Part shown: positions 28,870 through 38,123 of the stretch, piece after piece
How positions within the stretch are numbered: position 1 is the first letter of the stretch
Layout of the letters: each line of letters starts with the position of its first letter
From: Agaribacterium sp047638775
GTDB lineage: Bacteria > Pseudomonadota > Gammaproteobacteria > Pseudomonadales > Cellvibrionaceae
Direction of reading: 5' to 3'
NCBI GenBank assembly: GCA_047638775.1
Contig: JBLIMQ010000002.1
Coordinates: 82,620 to 146,619 of the forward strand
Length of the DNA: 64,000 nucleotides
Translations under genes and position numbers: made by a program
The notes under the pieces: generated by a model
Databases searched by the model: none
What the model saw: the letters and a program-made list of their open reading frames with translations, nothing else
Told to the model about the DNA's origin: nothing

Positions 28870-30615
28870 CTACAACACAAGATCTTTAAAACGTGAGGCG
28901 TAAAAGTTATCCCCTGTCACGAGCTCTTCGTGGGTTCCCACCTGTGTAATCCTATGATCTTCTAGCAAAACTATTTTTGTTGCTGCGCGAGCGGGCTTTA
29001 ATCGATGAGAAACCATTATTACAATTCCGCCCGAAGCGGTGAACTGTTGAAGCATATCGACAACAAAGTTTTCTGACTCGCTATCAAGCGAAGCTGTAGC
29101 CTCATCAACAAGCAACATATCCGGTCGCTTAACCAACGCTCTAGCTAATGAAACGATCTGCTTTTGCCCACCGGATAGATTTCCTCCTCCCTCAAAAACC
29201 TTTGCCTCGTATCCGTCCTTAATTCGAGATATAAAGTCAGAAAACCCATACTCATCCAGGTATTTTTTAGTCTCTTCAGCGCATGCCTCGTCATGTGAGA
29301 GTGATATATTTTCGACCAAGGAACCATCGAACAACTTTGCCTGCTGCGAAATAATCGCAATACGCTCACGTAAGGCCACCAAAGAAAGCTCGGACGAGGC
29401 CTCACCATTAAAAAATATCTCTCCCGATTCAGCTCGATATAAGCCCATGAGAAGATTCAGTACTGTGCTTTTCCCAGCACCATTTTTACCATAAACACAG
29501 ACTAATTCCCCGCGAGTAGCTGAGAATGATATATCGATTAGTTGAGGTAAACCCTTTTCGTAACTGAAAGATACGCGACGCATTTCAACTGACGATATTT
29601 CTGGCAACTGCACCTTCTTTGCCTCATCGCCTTCATGAAATTCATTCTCTGCTTGGACGACCTCATACATCCGGTCAAGAGCAACTTTCCCACCTTGAAT
29701 ATGCATAATGGCATTACCTAAAACCCCTATGGGACCTAGCAAGCCGATAGCAACCGCCATTGTAGCGGCATACTCACCAATAGTTATCTGACCTGCAACC
29801 GCCTGAAACGCAAGAATTGCCAAGATAAAGATATAGAAAATCGTCCCAATAGATTCTGATGTTACACCGAACCGTAGTGCTACAAGGGTAGCTAAAAAAC
29901 TCTTCTCTTGATAATTCCCGTAAGCTTGATAACTTTTTTTGCTGAAATGGTCTTGCTTATTATGGGCTTTGATTAAATCCGAGTTCTGAATAGTCGCAAT
30001 ATAATTGCTTTCGTTCTCGCCATTTGCCAGATACTCCTCATGAAATCTTTCCCTCATCCTACCTTTAAACATATAGGCTGATATAAAAAAAACCGGGAAC
30101 GCCAGCAATACAACTACACCAACTGGCACCGAATAGTAGAAAAGGAAGGAAGTTGAGATAATCACAGTCACAACATTAAGAACTAAGATATTAAAAAAAT
30201 GTGATATAGCGCCGTGAATCTGCCGTGAATCGTGCATTCGTGCGATTAACGAACCTGTCTGATTCGTATCGTAGAAGGATTTAGGCAAATACAGTAACTT
30301 TTTAAAGAAAGTATCAATCAGCCTCATATTGAAGCGCTTACCGTGTAAAGCCCCTATAATTGAATGAATATGGATAATTACAGCCTTCAACAACAGGAGA
30401 AACCCTACAATTACAATCCCCCTCACTAGGTAAGCGATATCATTACTCGGAATAATCACATCTATAATCTTTTGTGAGAATATAGCCGAAGATAAACCTA
30501 GGACGGATATCACGCCACCAAGAAAAAACGTGATCACTAGTAATTTCACATCTTTACGCAACAAACTCATGAGCCAGCGGCTCTTTTCTGACTTAATTAA
30601 CACTACAGCACCCAA
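28870..30615 (-). CDS. ABC exporter, fused membrane and ATPase domains
   Basis: The 581-residue half-transporter is inferred to export the polyketide (or give self-protection). The membrane half has about six hydrophobic segments (for example LLVITFFLGGVISVLGLSSA, VVTVIISTSFLFYYSV, GTIFYIFILAILAFQAV). The ATPase half has Walker A GKNGAGKST, Q-loop ISQQAKLFDGS, signature NLSGGQKQI, Walker B MLLVDEATASLD and the H-loop MVSHRL. It resembles MsbA/HlyB-type and double-glycine bacteriocin exporters but lacks a C39 peptidase domain. The longest frame starts with TTG at 30615. An ATG at 30570 (MSLLRKDVK) is an alternative, and neither has a strong ribosome site. It is the first gene of the minus-strand locus, 168-180 bases before the synthase. 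Confidence 0.92.
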   Translation of the reverse strand: MGAVVLIKSEKSRWLMSLLRKDVKLLVITFFLGGVISVLGLSSAIFSQKIIDVIIPSNDIAYLVRGIVIVGFLLLLKAVIIHIHSIIGALHGKRFNMRLIDTFFKKLLYLPKSFYDTNQTGSLIARMHDSRQIHGAISHFFNILVLNVVTVIISTSFLFYYSVPVGVVVLLAFPVFFISAYMFKGRMRERFHEEYLANGENESNYIATIQNSDLIKAHNKQDHFSKKSYQAYGNYQEKSFLATLVALRFGVTSESIGTIFYIFILAILAFQAVAGQITIGEYAATMAVAIGLLGPIGVLGNAIMHIQGGKVALDRMYEVVQAENEFHEGDEAKKVQLPEISSVEMRRVSFSYEKGLPQLIDISFSATRGELVCVYGKNGAGKSTVLNLLMGLYRAESGEIFFNGEASSELSLVALRERIAIISQQAKLFDGSLVENISLSHDEACAEETKKYLDEYGFSDFISRIKDGYEAKVFEGGGNLSGGQKQIVSLARALVKRPDMLLVDEATASLDSESENFVVDMLQQFTASGGIVIMVSHRLKPARAATKIVLLEDHRITQVGTHEELVTGDNFYASRFKDLVL

Positions 30616-30836
30616 TTTTATTAGTATCGTCAGGATAACACTTTATTCGAAAAATTTTTGGACTTAGCACACAATCAATATTTCGCCACCAAGGAGCTAA
30701 GAATGTGGCGAGTCAAAAAACGACCTGTAAATTTATTTAATCAAAGCCCCCTGAGATATGCCAAGCAATTGGCCAAAATAACTAATTATGCCCACTAAAG
30801 ATAAAGAAGTACGCGCCCAAATCATGCCCACAAAAA

Positions 30837-30855
30837 AGCCCGAACATGTCGGGCT
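30837..30855 (-). terminator. Intrinsic terminator after dapB
   Basis: AGCCCGA, loop, TCGGGCT, followed on the minus strand by six T (the A-run at 30832-30837). It lies 25 bases past the dapB stop and should end the grpE-dnaK-dnaJ-dapB transcript before the polyketide locus, so the exporter and synthase need their own promoter in 30616-30830. No clear promoter could be picked there. Confidence 0.8.
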
Positions 30856-30879
30856 CCAGCCATTCAAACCTAGCGAGAC

Positions 30880-31686
30880 TCACTTCAAACCAAGGACATC
30901 TTGCATATCAAAAAGACCAGCAGCGCTATCATTTAGCCACACAGCGGCCCGAACAGCACCCCGACCAAACGACATACGACTTGATGCTTTATGGGTAATT
31001 TCAACGCGCTCACCATCAGCTAAAAATGAAACAGTGTGATCACCTACAACATCACCTCCGCGCACGGTTGCAAAACCGATGGTTTCACGTGCTCGCGCAC
31101 CAGCCTGACCTTCACGACCATAGACTGCGACCTTTGACAAATCACGATCAAGAGCACTGGCAACAACCTCGCCCATTCTCAAAGCCGTTCCCGATGGCGC
31201 ATCAACTTTATGGCGATGGTGCGCCTCGTAGATTTCAATATCAACATCATCACCCAGCGCACGAGCAGCGACATCTAACAATTTAAAACAAACGTTCACG
31301 CCCGTACTAAAGTTAGAAGCCATGCACACGGGCACAGAACGAATAAGCTCATTGAATTCCAGCTTTTGCTCTTCAGAGAAGCCAGTAGTCCCAATAACCA
31401 TAGCCTTACCTGCAGCAGCACACGCTTTAGCATTCGCCAAAGTCGCGACGGGCACAGTGAAGTCGATCAATACATCGATATCATCAATAACATCGGCCAA
31501 GTTACTCACTATCGCGACGCCCACATTACCAATACCGGCTAATTCGCCGGCGTCAGCACCGATCAGTGTACTTTCAGGACGTTCTATAGCAGCAACCAAG
31601 CTTGCCGCTTCGCTTAAGGACACCGCTTCGACTAGGATTTTCCCCATTCGACCCGACGCACCCGTTACCGCAACTCTTACTGTCAT
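30880..31686 (-). CDS. dapB: 4-hydroxy-tetrahydrodipicolinate reductase
   Basis: NAD(P)H-dependent step of lysine and diaminopimelate synthesis. The 268 residues match the family length. The N-terminal Rossmann motif is VTGASGRMGKIL, and the catalytic His/Lys signature EAHHRHKVDAPSGTA is near residue 155. It follows dnaJ by 9 bases and is last in the grpE-dnaK-dnaJ-dapB run. In related genomes carA comes next; here the polyketide locus does. Confidence 0.97.
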   Translation of the reverse strand: MTVRVAVTGASGRMGKILVEAVSLSEAASLVAAIERPESTLIGADAGELAGIGNVGVAIVSNLADVIDDIDVLIDFTVPVATLANAKACAAAGKAMVIGTTGFSEEQKLEFNELIRSVPVCMASNFSTGVNVCFKLLDVAARALGDDVDIEIYEAHHRHKVDAPSGTALRMGEVVASALDRDLSKVAVYGREGQAGARARETIGFATVRGGDVVGDHTVSFLADGERVEITHKASSRMSFGRGAVRAAVWLNDSAAGLFDMQDVLGLK

Positions 31687-31695
31687 ATCTTTGCC

Positions 31696-32823
31696 TTAAA
31701 GTTTCATCTCGCCGAAGAAGTTTTTCATACCTTCAAACCAATTCTCCTGCTTTGGCGTATGCTTCTTTCCTTTCATGCTGTCCCGCAGACTCTCCAAAAG
31801 CTCTTTTTGGCCTTTAGCTAAATTAACCGGTGTCTCCAGAGTGACTCGGCAAAGTAAATCACCAACACCACCACCACGAACAGAGGCTACACCTTTACCA
31901 CGTAAACGAAAAAGCTTACCCGTTTGGGTTTCGGCTGGGATTCGCAGCTTAACGCGACCGTCCAATGTAGGAATTTCAATCTCCCCTCCAAGACAGGCAT
32001 CAAAAATACTAATTGGCACTTCACAGTGTAGGTTTTTGCCATCACGCTGAAAGAACTCATGCTCACGCACCATCATCTGGACGTATAAGTCACCCGACGG
32101 ACCGCCATCTGCACCAGCTTCACCTTCGCCAGCAAGACGAATGCGATCGCCACTGTCAACACCAGCAGGGACTTTAACCGAGAGCGTCTTCGTTTCTTCA
32201 ACAAGACCCTGACCGTGACAACTCTTACACGGATCGGAAATAACCTTTCCTTTGCCGCGACAGCTCGGACACGTTTGCTGCACAGAGAAAAAACCTTGCT
32301 GCATACGTACTTGACCATGCCCGCCACAGGTCGAACAAGTACTTGCAGACGTACCTGTTTTCGCGCCTGAGCCGCTACAAGGTTTACACGAAACCAAGGT
32401 AGGCACTTTAATTTTTACACTTTTACCTTTGACGGCATCTTCAAGATCTAATTCTAGGTTGTAGCGCAAATCTGCTCCGCGTGAAGGACCACCACGTCGC
32501 CCGCCCGCACCACCGCCGCCAAATATGTCGCCAAACACATCACCAAATATATCCGAAAACCCACCAGCACCTTGACCACCGCCCATACCTGCGGAGCCGT
32601 CGACCCCAGCATGACCATGTTGATCATAAGCCGCACGCTTTTGCTCATCTGAGAGAATTTCGTAAGCTTCTTTTGCTTCTTTAAATTTCTCTTCAGATGC
32701 GGCATCACCCTGATTCCTATCTGGATGGTGCTTCATAGCAACACGACGGTATATTTTTTTAAGCTCGGCTTTAGAGACATCTTTCGAGGCCCCTAGTATT
32801 TCGTAATAATCACGCTTTGACAT
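31696..32823 (-). CDS. dnaJ: Chaperone DnaJ (Hsp40)
   Basis: Co-chaperone that delivers unfolded proteins to DnaK and stimulates its ATPase. The 375 residues show the J domain with the HPD tripeptide (MKHHPDRNQ, about residues 31-39) and a Gly/Phe-rich linker (GGGQGAGGFSDIFGDVFGD). The zinc region has four C-x-x-C-x-G-x-G repeats (CKPCSGSG, CSTCGGHG, CPSCRGKG, CKSCHGQG), followed by the C-terminal client-binding domains. The start ATG is at 32821-32823. It sits between dnaK and dapB on the same strand. Confidence 0.98.
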   Translation of the reverse strand: MSKRDYYEILGASKDVSKAELKKIYRRVAMKHHPDRNQGDAASEEKFKEAKEAYEILSDEQKRAAYDQHGHAGVDGSAGMGGGQGAGGFSDIFGDVFGDIFGGGGAGGRRGGPSRGADLRYNLELDLEDAVKGKSVKIKVPTLVSCKPCSGSGAKTGTSASTCSTCGGHGQVRMQQGFFSVQQTCPSCRGKGKVISDPCKSCHGQGLVEETKTLSVKVPAGVDSGDRIRLAGEGEAGADGGPSGDLYVQMMVREHEFFQRDGKNLHCEVPISIFDACLGGEIEIPTLDGRVKLRIPAETQTGKLFRLRGKGVASVRGGGVGDLLCRVTLETPVNLAKGQKELLESLRDSMKGKKHTPKQENWFEGMKNFFGEMKL

Positions 32824-32853
32824 AGGCTATATTTGACTTGGCTAGTTACAACA

Positions 32854-32907
32854 AACGCGAGCATAGCTCGCGTTCAAGGAATCTAAAGGGTGAGCGCATG
32901 CTCACCC
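32854..32907 (-). promoter_or_regulatory. Two strong hairpins between dnaK and dnaJ
   Basis: 32854-32874 is AACGCGAGC-ATA-GCTCGCGTT (9-bp stem). 32888-32907 is GGGTGAGC-GCAT-GCTCACCC (8-bp stem). Neither has a good T-run. They could protect the 3' end of dnaK mRNA or lower read-through into dnaJ, giving the usual excess of DnaK over DnaJ. Confidence 0.55.
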
Positions 32908-32928
32908 CTGTGGAGATAAGCTTAAAAC

Positions 32929-34857
32929 TTATTTTTCGTCTTTTACTTCTTCGAACTCAGCATCAACTACGCCATCTTCAGCTTCTGGAGCAGCTTCAGG
33001 ACCAGCCCCAGCTTCCGCAGCACCTTCAGCGGCTTGAGCCTGCTCGGCATACATTTTCTGAGCTAGGCCACCGGAAGCATCCGTAAGCTCTTTAGTTGCA
33101 ACTTCCATAGCCTCTTTATCGTTGCCTTTAACGGCTTCTTCAGCTTTAACCAATGCGGCGTCAATAGTCGCCTTCTCTTCTTCAGTTGCTTTATCGCCAG
33201 CTTCTTCCAAAGTCTTGCGAGTCGCATGAATAAGGCCTTCAAGTGTATTACGCGCAGTAACCACTTCTTCGAATTCACGGTCAGCATCAGCATTTGCTTC
33301 AGCATCTTGAACCATTTTTTCGATTTCTTCGTCGCTAAGACCAGAAGATGCCTTGATGACGATAGACTGCTCTTTACCTGTAGCCTTATCTTTTGCGCCA
33401 ACATTAAGAATGCCGTTAGCATCGATGTCGAAAGTAACTTCGATTTGAGGCATACCACGCGGTGCGGGCGGAATATCTGCCAAGTCAAAACGACCTAACG
33501 ATTTGTTTTGTGCCGCCTGCTTACGCTCCCCCTGAACAACATGGATCGTTACAGCTGATTGGTTATCGTCAGCGGTAGAGAATGTTTGCGACTTTTTGGT
33601 CGGGATCGTTGTATTCTTCTCGATAAGTGCTGTTGCAACGCCACCCATCGTCTCGATACCTAAGGTTAGCGGGCTAACATCAAGCAACAACACATCTTTT
33701 ACATCGCCAGCAAGTACGGCACCTTGAATCGCGGCGCCCATCGCAACGGCTTCGTCTGGATTAACATCTTTACGTGACTCTTTACCAAAGAATTCAGCAA
33801 CCGTCTTTTGCACTAGCGGCATACGTGTTTGGCCACCAACTAGAATAACGTCATCAATCTCATCAACAGAGAGCTCTGCATCTTTCAATGCAATTTTTAG
33901 CGGCTCGATAGTACGCGTAACAAGTCCCTCAACCAATGACTCTAATTTTGCACGCGTTAGCTTCAACACCAAATGCTTAGGACCCGTTGCATCAGCCGTG
34001 ATATACGGCAAGTTGATTTCTGTTTGCTGGCTAGAACTCAACTCGATCTTCGCCTTTTCAGCCGCTTCTTTTAAACGCTGAAGCGCTAAAGGATCACCGT
34101 GTAAGTCGATACCGTTGGTCGCTTTAAACTCGCCCGCTAGATATTCGATTAAGCGCAAATCGAAATCTTCACCACCTAGGAAGGTATCACCGTTGGTAGA
34201 AAGCACTTCAAATTGGTGCTCGCCATCAACATCCGCAATTTCGATGATAGAAATATCAAATGTACCGCCACCAAGGTCGTATACAGCAATAGTGCGATCG
34301 CCTTTAGCTTTGTCCATACCGTAAGCAAGAGCAGCAGCCGTTGGCTCATTAATAATACGCTTGACATCTAAACCGGCAATTTTACCCGCATCTTTTGTTG
34401 CTTGACGCTGAGAATCATTAAAGTAGGCTGGAACAGTTACAACCGCTTCGGTAACTGACTCACCCAAATAATCTTCTGCTGTTTTTTTCATCTTTTTCAA
34501 GATTTCAGCCGAAACCTGAGGCGGTGCTTTTTTGTCGCCTTTTGCTTCCACCCATGCATCACCGTTATCGGCGGCAAGAATTGTGTATGGAACCATCTTG
34601 ATATCTTTTTGTACGACATCGTCTTTAAACTTACGACCGATAAGGCGCTTAACCGCAAACAAGGTATTAGTTGGGTTCGTAACAGCCTGACGCTTAGCGC
34701 TTTGACCAACAAGCACTTCACCATCGTCAGTATATGCAACGATAGAAGGTGTTGTGCGATCGCCTTCAGAGTTTTCTATAACCTTTGCTTTACCGCCTTC
34801 AAGAACAGAAACACATGAGTTTGTTGTTCCCAAATCGATTCCGATGATTTTGCCCAT
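32929..34857 (-). CDS. dnaK: Chaperone DnaK (Hsp70)
   Basis: ATP-driven folding chaperone. The 642 residues match the family. The phosphate-binding start is IIGIDLGTTNSCVSVLEGG, followed by IINEPTAAALAYG and YDLGGGTFDISI. The interdomain linker DVLLLDVSPLTLGIE is near residue 390 and an acidic C-terminal tail ends EFEEVKDEK. It stands between grpE and dnaJ on the same strand. A second heat-shock-type promoter may lie at 34961-34989, giving dnaK expression independent of grpE. Confidence 0.99.
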   Translation of the reverse strand: MGKIIGIDLGTTNSCVSVLEGGKAKVIENSEGDRTTPSIVAYTDDGEVLVGQSAKRQAVTNPTNTLFAVKRLIGRKFKDDVVQKDIKMVPYTILAADNGDAWVEAKGDKKAPPQVSAEILKKMKKTAEDYLGESVTEAVVTVPAYFNDSQRQATKDAGKIAGLDVKRIINEPTAAALAYGMDKAKGDRTIAVYDLGGGTFDISIIEIADVDGEHQFEVLSTNGDTFLGGEDFDLRLIEYLAGEFKATNGIDLHGDPLALQRLKEAAEKAKIELSSSQQTEINLPYITADATGPKHLVLKLTRAKLESLVEGLVTRTIEPLKIALKDAELSVDEIDDVILVGGQTRMPLVQKTVAEFFGKESRKDVNPDEAVAMGAAIQGAVLAGDVKDVLLLDVSPLTLGIETMGGVATALIEKNTTIPTKKSQTFSTADDNQSAVTIHVVQGERKQAAQNKSLGRFDLADIPPAPRGMPQIEVTFDIDANGILNVGAKDKATGKEQSIVIKASSGLSDEEIEKMVQDAEANADADREFEEVVTARNTLEGLIHATRKTLEEAGDKATEEEKATIDAALVKAEEAVKGNDKEAMEVATKELTDASGGLAQKMYAEQAQAAEGAAEAGAGPEAAPEAEDGVVDAEFEEVKDEK

Positions 34858-34904
34858 CTTACTTCTCCAATAACAATTCTATGTACGGCGATAGCCGTAA
34901 AAAT

Positions 34905-34937
34905 AAATAAAAACTAAATAAAAACTAAATAAAAACT
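34905..34937. repeat. 11-bp tandem repeat in the grpE-dnaK spacer
   Basis: Three exact copies of AAATAAAAACT plus a partial one, on the untranslated side of dnaK. It is A/T-rich and lies about 50 bases upstream of the dnaK start, so copy number could affect leader length. Confidence 0.85.
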
Positions 34938-34960
34938 AAATATGATTCACTTGCCTGCTA

Positions 34961-34989
34961 ATATTTGGTCACTTTGCTTGATTTTCAAG
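34961..34989 (-). promoter_or_regulatory. Possible sigma-32 promoter for dnaK
   Basis: On the minus strand CTTGAA, 15 bases, then CCAAATAT. The -35 box is perfect and the -10 box is weaker than the CCCCATNT consensus. It lies just inside the grpE-dnaK spacer, after the grpE stop. Confidence 0.45.
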
Positions 34990-35001
34990 TCAGCAGACAA
35001 A

Positions 35002-35577
35002 TTAAGCCTTAGAAACTACAACCATTGCAGGTCTAACCAATCGGCCGTTTAAGGTGTACCCTTTTTGAATAACGTCCATAACTGTATTTGGCTCGCAATC
35101 TGGGTTAGATATCATGGTAATAGCCTGATGAAACTGCGGATCAAAAGGCTCGCCAGCTGGATTTAACGCTTCGATCTTGTGCTTAATCAAGGATGAAACT
35201 AACGCTTTTAGCGTGAGTTCAACACCCTCATTCAGCGACACAATCTCTGCGCCGTCAGCGTTTCCGGCCTCCAGGGCGCGTTCCAAGTTATCAACCACCG
35301 GCAACAAATCAGCGGTAAACTTATCCAGCGCAAATTTATGCGCCTTTTCAACATCTTGCTCCGCACGCCGGCGGGCATTTTGCGCTTCTGCAGCCGCGCG
35401 AAGAGCTTGCTCTTTAGCGCTAATTAACTCATCTTCTAACTGCCCGATTTTGGCAGCCAAATCACCATCTGCAGCCGCTTCAGGCTCAATTTCATTAACA
35501 TTTTGCGAATCCAGGGTAACCTGATCTTCTTCTAATGCATTTTCAGGGGCATTTGTGCTTTGTTCTTCGTTGGACAC
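35002..35577 (-). CDS. grpE: Nucleotide exchange factor GrpE
   Basis: Dimeric exchange factor that releases ADP from DnaK. The 191 residues have an acidic N terminus, a long helical dimerisation region (IGQLEDELISAKEQALRAAA...) and the C-terminal beta domain with the family ending GEPFDPQFHQAITMI and GYTLNGRLVRPAMVVV. It is first in the heat-shock run, diverges from recN, and is preceded by a near-consensus sigma-32 promoter. Confidence 0.97.
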   Translation of the reverse strand: MSNEEQSTNAPENALEEDQVTLDSQNVNEIEPEAAADGDLAAKIGQLEDELISAKEQALRAAAEAQNARRRAEQDVEKAHKFALDKFTADLLPVVDNLERALEAGNADGAEIVSLNEGVELTLKALVSSLIKHKIEALNPAGEPFDPQFHQAITMISNPDCEPNTVMDVIQKGYTLNGRLVRPAMVVVSKA

Positions 35578-35631
35578 TACAATCTCCGATCTTTGAGTAT
35601 TCTATAGTCAAGTTGCGTTTACATGGCACGA

Positions 35632-35659
35632 ATATGGGGGCTAGGCTTAAGCATTCAAG
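35632..35659 (-). promoter_or_regulatory. Sigma-32 heat-shock promoter of grpE-dnaK-dnaJ-dapB
   Basis: The minus strand reads CTTGAA, 13 bases, CCCCCATAT, which fits the CTTGAA-N13-15-CCCCATNT consensus almost perfectly. It lies 55-82 bases upstream of the grpE start. Confidence 0.85.
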
Positions 35660-35728
35660 TCAAAACCAAAAAATTTTGTAGGAATTTTCATCAATAATTG
35701 TGCTTATTGTATAAAGCACGTTAAACTA

Positions 35729-35744
35729 CTGTATAAACAGACAG
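35729..35744 (+). promoter_or_regulatory. LexA (SOS) box of recN
   Basis: CTGTATAAACAGACAG matches CTGT-N8-ACAG exactly and starts 29 bases before the recN ATG. recN is a standard SOS gene, so LexA repression is strongly implied. Confidence 0.85.
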
Positions 35745-35757
35745 ATGAGCTTTCGGT

Positions 35758-37422
35758 ATGCTGACCCACTTACACATTTCAAACTTCACCTTAGTTGAGC
35801 GACTCGAGCTCGAGCCACAATCTGGGCTTACTGTAATTACAGGAGAGACTGGCGCAGGGAAATCTATACTGCTAGACGCCTTAGGTTTGGTTTTGGGGGA
35901 GCGAGCCGATGCTGACAAAGTTCGACAAGGCTGTGACAAGGCTGACATTCAAGCAAGCTTTGACGTCAGCGCATTAACATTTGTTCAAAAGTGGCTTGAT
36001 GAAAACAGTTTAAACATATCTGATAGCGAATGCTTACTTCGCCGCGTGGTTACAGCAGAAGGGCGATCACGAGGATTTATTAATGGCCAAGCTGTTACCT
36101 TGCATCAGCTTAAGGCGCTCGGCGACTTACTTATTGATATCCACGGCCAGCATGAACACCAAAGTTTACTGAAAATTGCCACCCACCGACGCTTGCTCGA
36201 TGAATTTGGTCAACTTAAACCACTCGCGAAATCTGTAAAGCGAGAATACTACCAATGGAACTCCTGCAAGGAGCAACTCGCCTACCTTCGCAATCGTAAC
36301 GATGAGCTCAGTGCTCGCTTTCAACTATTAAGCTATCAAGTAATCGAGCTCGACCAACTAAATATTCTAGATGGCGAACTCAGCGCATTAGAAGATGAAC
36401 AGCGCCAACTCGCCCATCAAGAAACCTTTCAGAGTGCCTGCGGCCATTTAAGTGAGCTTTGCAACAACGACCAAGACGGCATAAGCACAAGACTTAACTC
36501 AGTATTGCGACTTCTTGGTGAGCTACCAACGCTTAGTGACTCACTGCAAAGTGCCGAATCACTATTCAAACAAGCCTTAATAAACATTGAAGAAGCACAA
36601 TCTGACATCGATCATCAGCAGCAAGATGGAGATTTGGACCCCGCTCGCCTGAACTTCGTTGAAGGCCGCTTAAGCAAGATTTACGACATCGCTCGCAAAC
36701 ATCGTGTTAACCCAGAAGAACTTCTTGGACTGCATCATGCCTTATGCAGTGAACTCAAAGAAATCGAAGGCGGCGACGCACAGATAGAATCACTCGAAAA
36801 AGACATAAAAGAAAAAGCTACACGCTACAAAACACTCGCCGACAAATTGTCGTCGAAGCGTAAACAGGCGGCTAAAAATCTCGGAGCAAGAATTAACGAG
36901 ACCCTAAAAGACCTCGCCATGTCTCATGCGCAATTTTATGTTGCACTCGAAGATGGCAGCCCAGAGCCCAATTTAAATGGCAACGAGAACATTCAATTTC
37001 TGATTTCCACCGCACCAGGACAAAGCCCCAAGCCTCTTGGAAAGGTCGCTTCAGGTGGAGAGTTATCGCGTATAAGCCTGGCAATTCAAGTTGCCACCGC
37101 AAAAACATCCACCACACCAACGTTAGTATTCGACGAAGTGGACGTAGGTATTGGCGGCACAACCGGCGACGTTGTTGGACGACTTTTACGAGAGCTAGGC
37201 AGCCAAGGGCAGATTTTTTGCGTAACGCACTTGGCACAAGTGGCGAGCAAGACACATCACCATTGGCGAGTAGAGAAAAGCATTAGTAAAACGGAGGTGA
37301 ATTCGCGTATAGAAGCATTATCTGACGATGACAAAGTATTAGAAATTGCGCGAATGATGGGCGGAACAACCGACTCAAAGCAAAGTCTTGCTCATGCGCG
37401 CGAAATGCTGGCAACCTTATAG
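35758..37422 (+). CDS. recN: DNA repair protein RecN
   Basis: SMC-like ATPase used in double-strand break repair. The 554 residues have Walker A GETGAGKSILLDALG near residue 30. Coiled-coil arms fill the middle, and the C-terminal ABC signature (ASGGELSRISLAIQ) and Walker B (PTLVFDEVDVGIGG) are near residues 430-465. It is divergent from grpE and preceded by a LexA box, so it should be induced by DNA damage. The gene is intact. Confidence 0.98.
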   Translation: MLTHLHISNFTLVERLELEPQSGLTVITGETGAGKSILLDALGLVLGERADADKVRQGCDKADIQASFDVSALTFVQKWLDENSLNISDSECLLRRVVTAEGRSRGFINGQAVTLHQLKALGDLLIDIHGQHEHQSLLKIATHRRLLDEFGQLKPLAKSVKREYYQWNSCKEQLAYLRNRNDELSARFQLLSYQVIELDQLNILDGELSALEDEQRQLAHQETFQSACGHLSELCNNDQDGISTRLNSVLRLLGELPTLSDSLQSAESLFKQALINIEEAQSDIDHQQQDGDLDPARLNFVEGRLSKIYDIARKHRVNPEELLGLHHALCSELKEIEGGDAQIESLEKDIKEKATRYKTLADKLSSKRKQAAKNLGARINETLKDLAMSHAQFYVALEDGSPEPNLNGNENIQFLISTAPGQSPKPLGKVASGGELSRISLAIQVATAKTSTTPTLVFDEVDVGIGGTTGDVVGRLLRELGSQGQIFCVTHLAQVASKTHHHWRVEKSISKTEVNSRIEALSDDDKVLEIARMMGGTTDSKQSLAHAREMLATL

Positions 37423-37640
37423 AGCTTCGACATCACTTAAATGTAATGCCATATAACTGCACACTTGTAGCACACGGAATCTTAAAGAATAAAATAAACG
37501 GGAGGTTTAAGCTCAGAGACTATTACGATGGGAGCCGATTACGATGGCAGCCAACATTATGTATAATAGCGCTTCAAGCTCAAGCTTCAGACCTAATAAA
37601 GTCAAATCTGAAACCAGCCCTGAAGACAAGAGCTTAGGGC

Positions 37641-38054
37641 TTAGGGCTTAGGAAGAGGTTTAACGTACAATACTAGGCTGTGCCCAGTAATCTCGTAACC
37701 CAAGCCAGCCGCAATAGATTCTTGCAGAGCTTCTATCTGATCATTTTGGAATTCTATTACCTGACCACTCTCTACACAGACCATATGATCGTGATGTTCA
37801 CCGCGATCTAACTCAAAAACAGAGGGTCCATTATCAAAATTATGCCTTTCAACCAGCCCTGCACCTTCAAATTGTGTCAACACCCTATATACTGTCGCCA
37901 AACCAACATCGTCACCGGCGTCTAGAAGAGATTTATACACATCTTCTGCACTCATGTGACGAACATGGGAATTTTCTAGGATTTCTAGGATCTTAACCCT
38001 AGGTAACGTGACTTTTAAGCCTGCTTTACGCAGTTCTTGGCTCTCGACGGGCAT
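37641..38054 (-). CDS. fur: Ferric uptake regulator Fur
   Basis: Fe(II)-dependent repressor. The 137 residues have the winged-helix half with DVGLATVYRVLTQFEGAGLV and the metal region ELDRGEHHDHMVCVESG. Only the first Cys of the C-x-x-C pair seen in E. coli is present, which is common in the Pseudomonas group. It is divergent from bamE with a 69-base shared promoter region. Confidence 0.96.
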   Translation of the reverse strand: MPVESQELRKAGLKVTLPRVKILEILENSHVRHMSAEDVYKSLLDAGDDVGLATVYRVLTQFEGAGLVERHNFDNGPSVFELDRGEHHDHMVCVESGQVIEFQNDQIEALQESIAAGLGYEITGHSLVLYVKPLPKP

Positions 38055-38123
38055 TTATGCTCTTCTTAGACAATTGAAAGATCCGTTATTATCCTTGTCC
38101 AAATTGAATTCGGAAAGCACTAA

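Noticed and set aside
37446..37637. 63-codon frame between recN and fur
   Set aside because: No family, no ribosome site, composition like spacer DNA.
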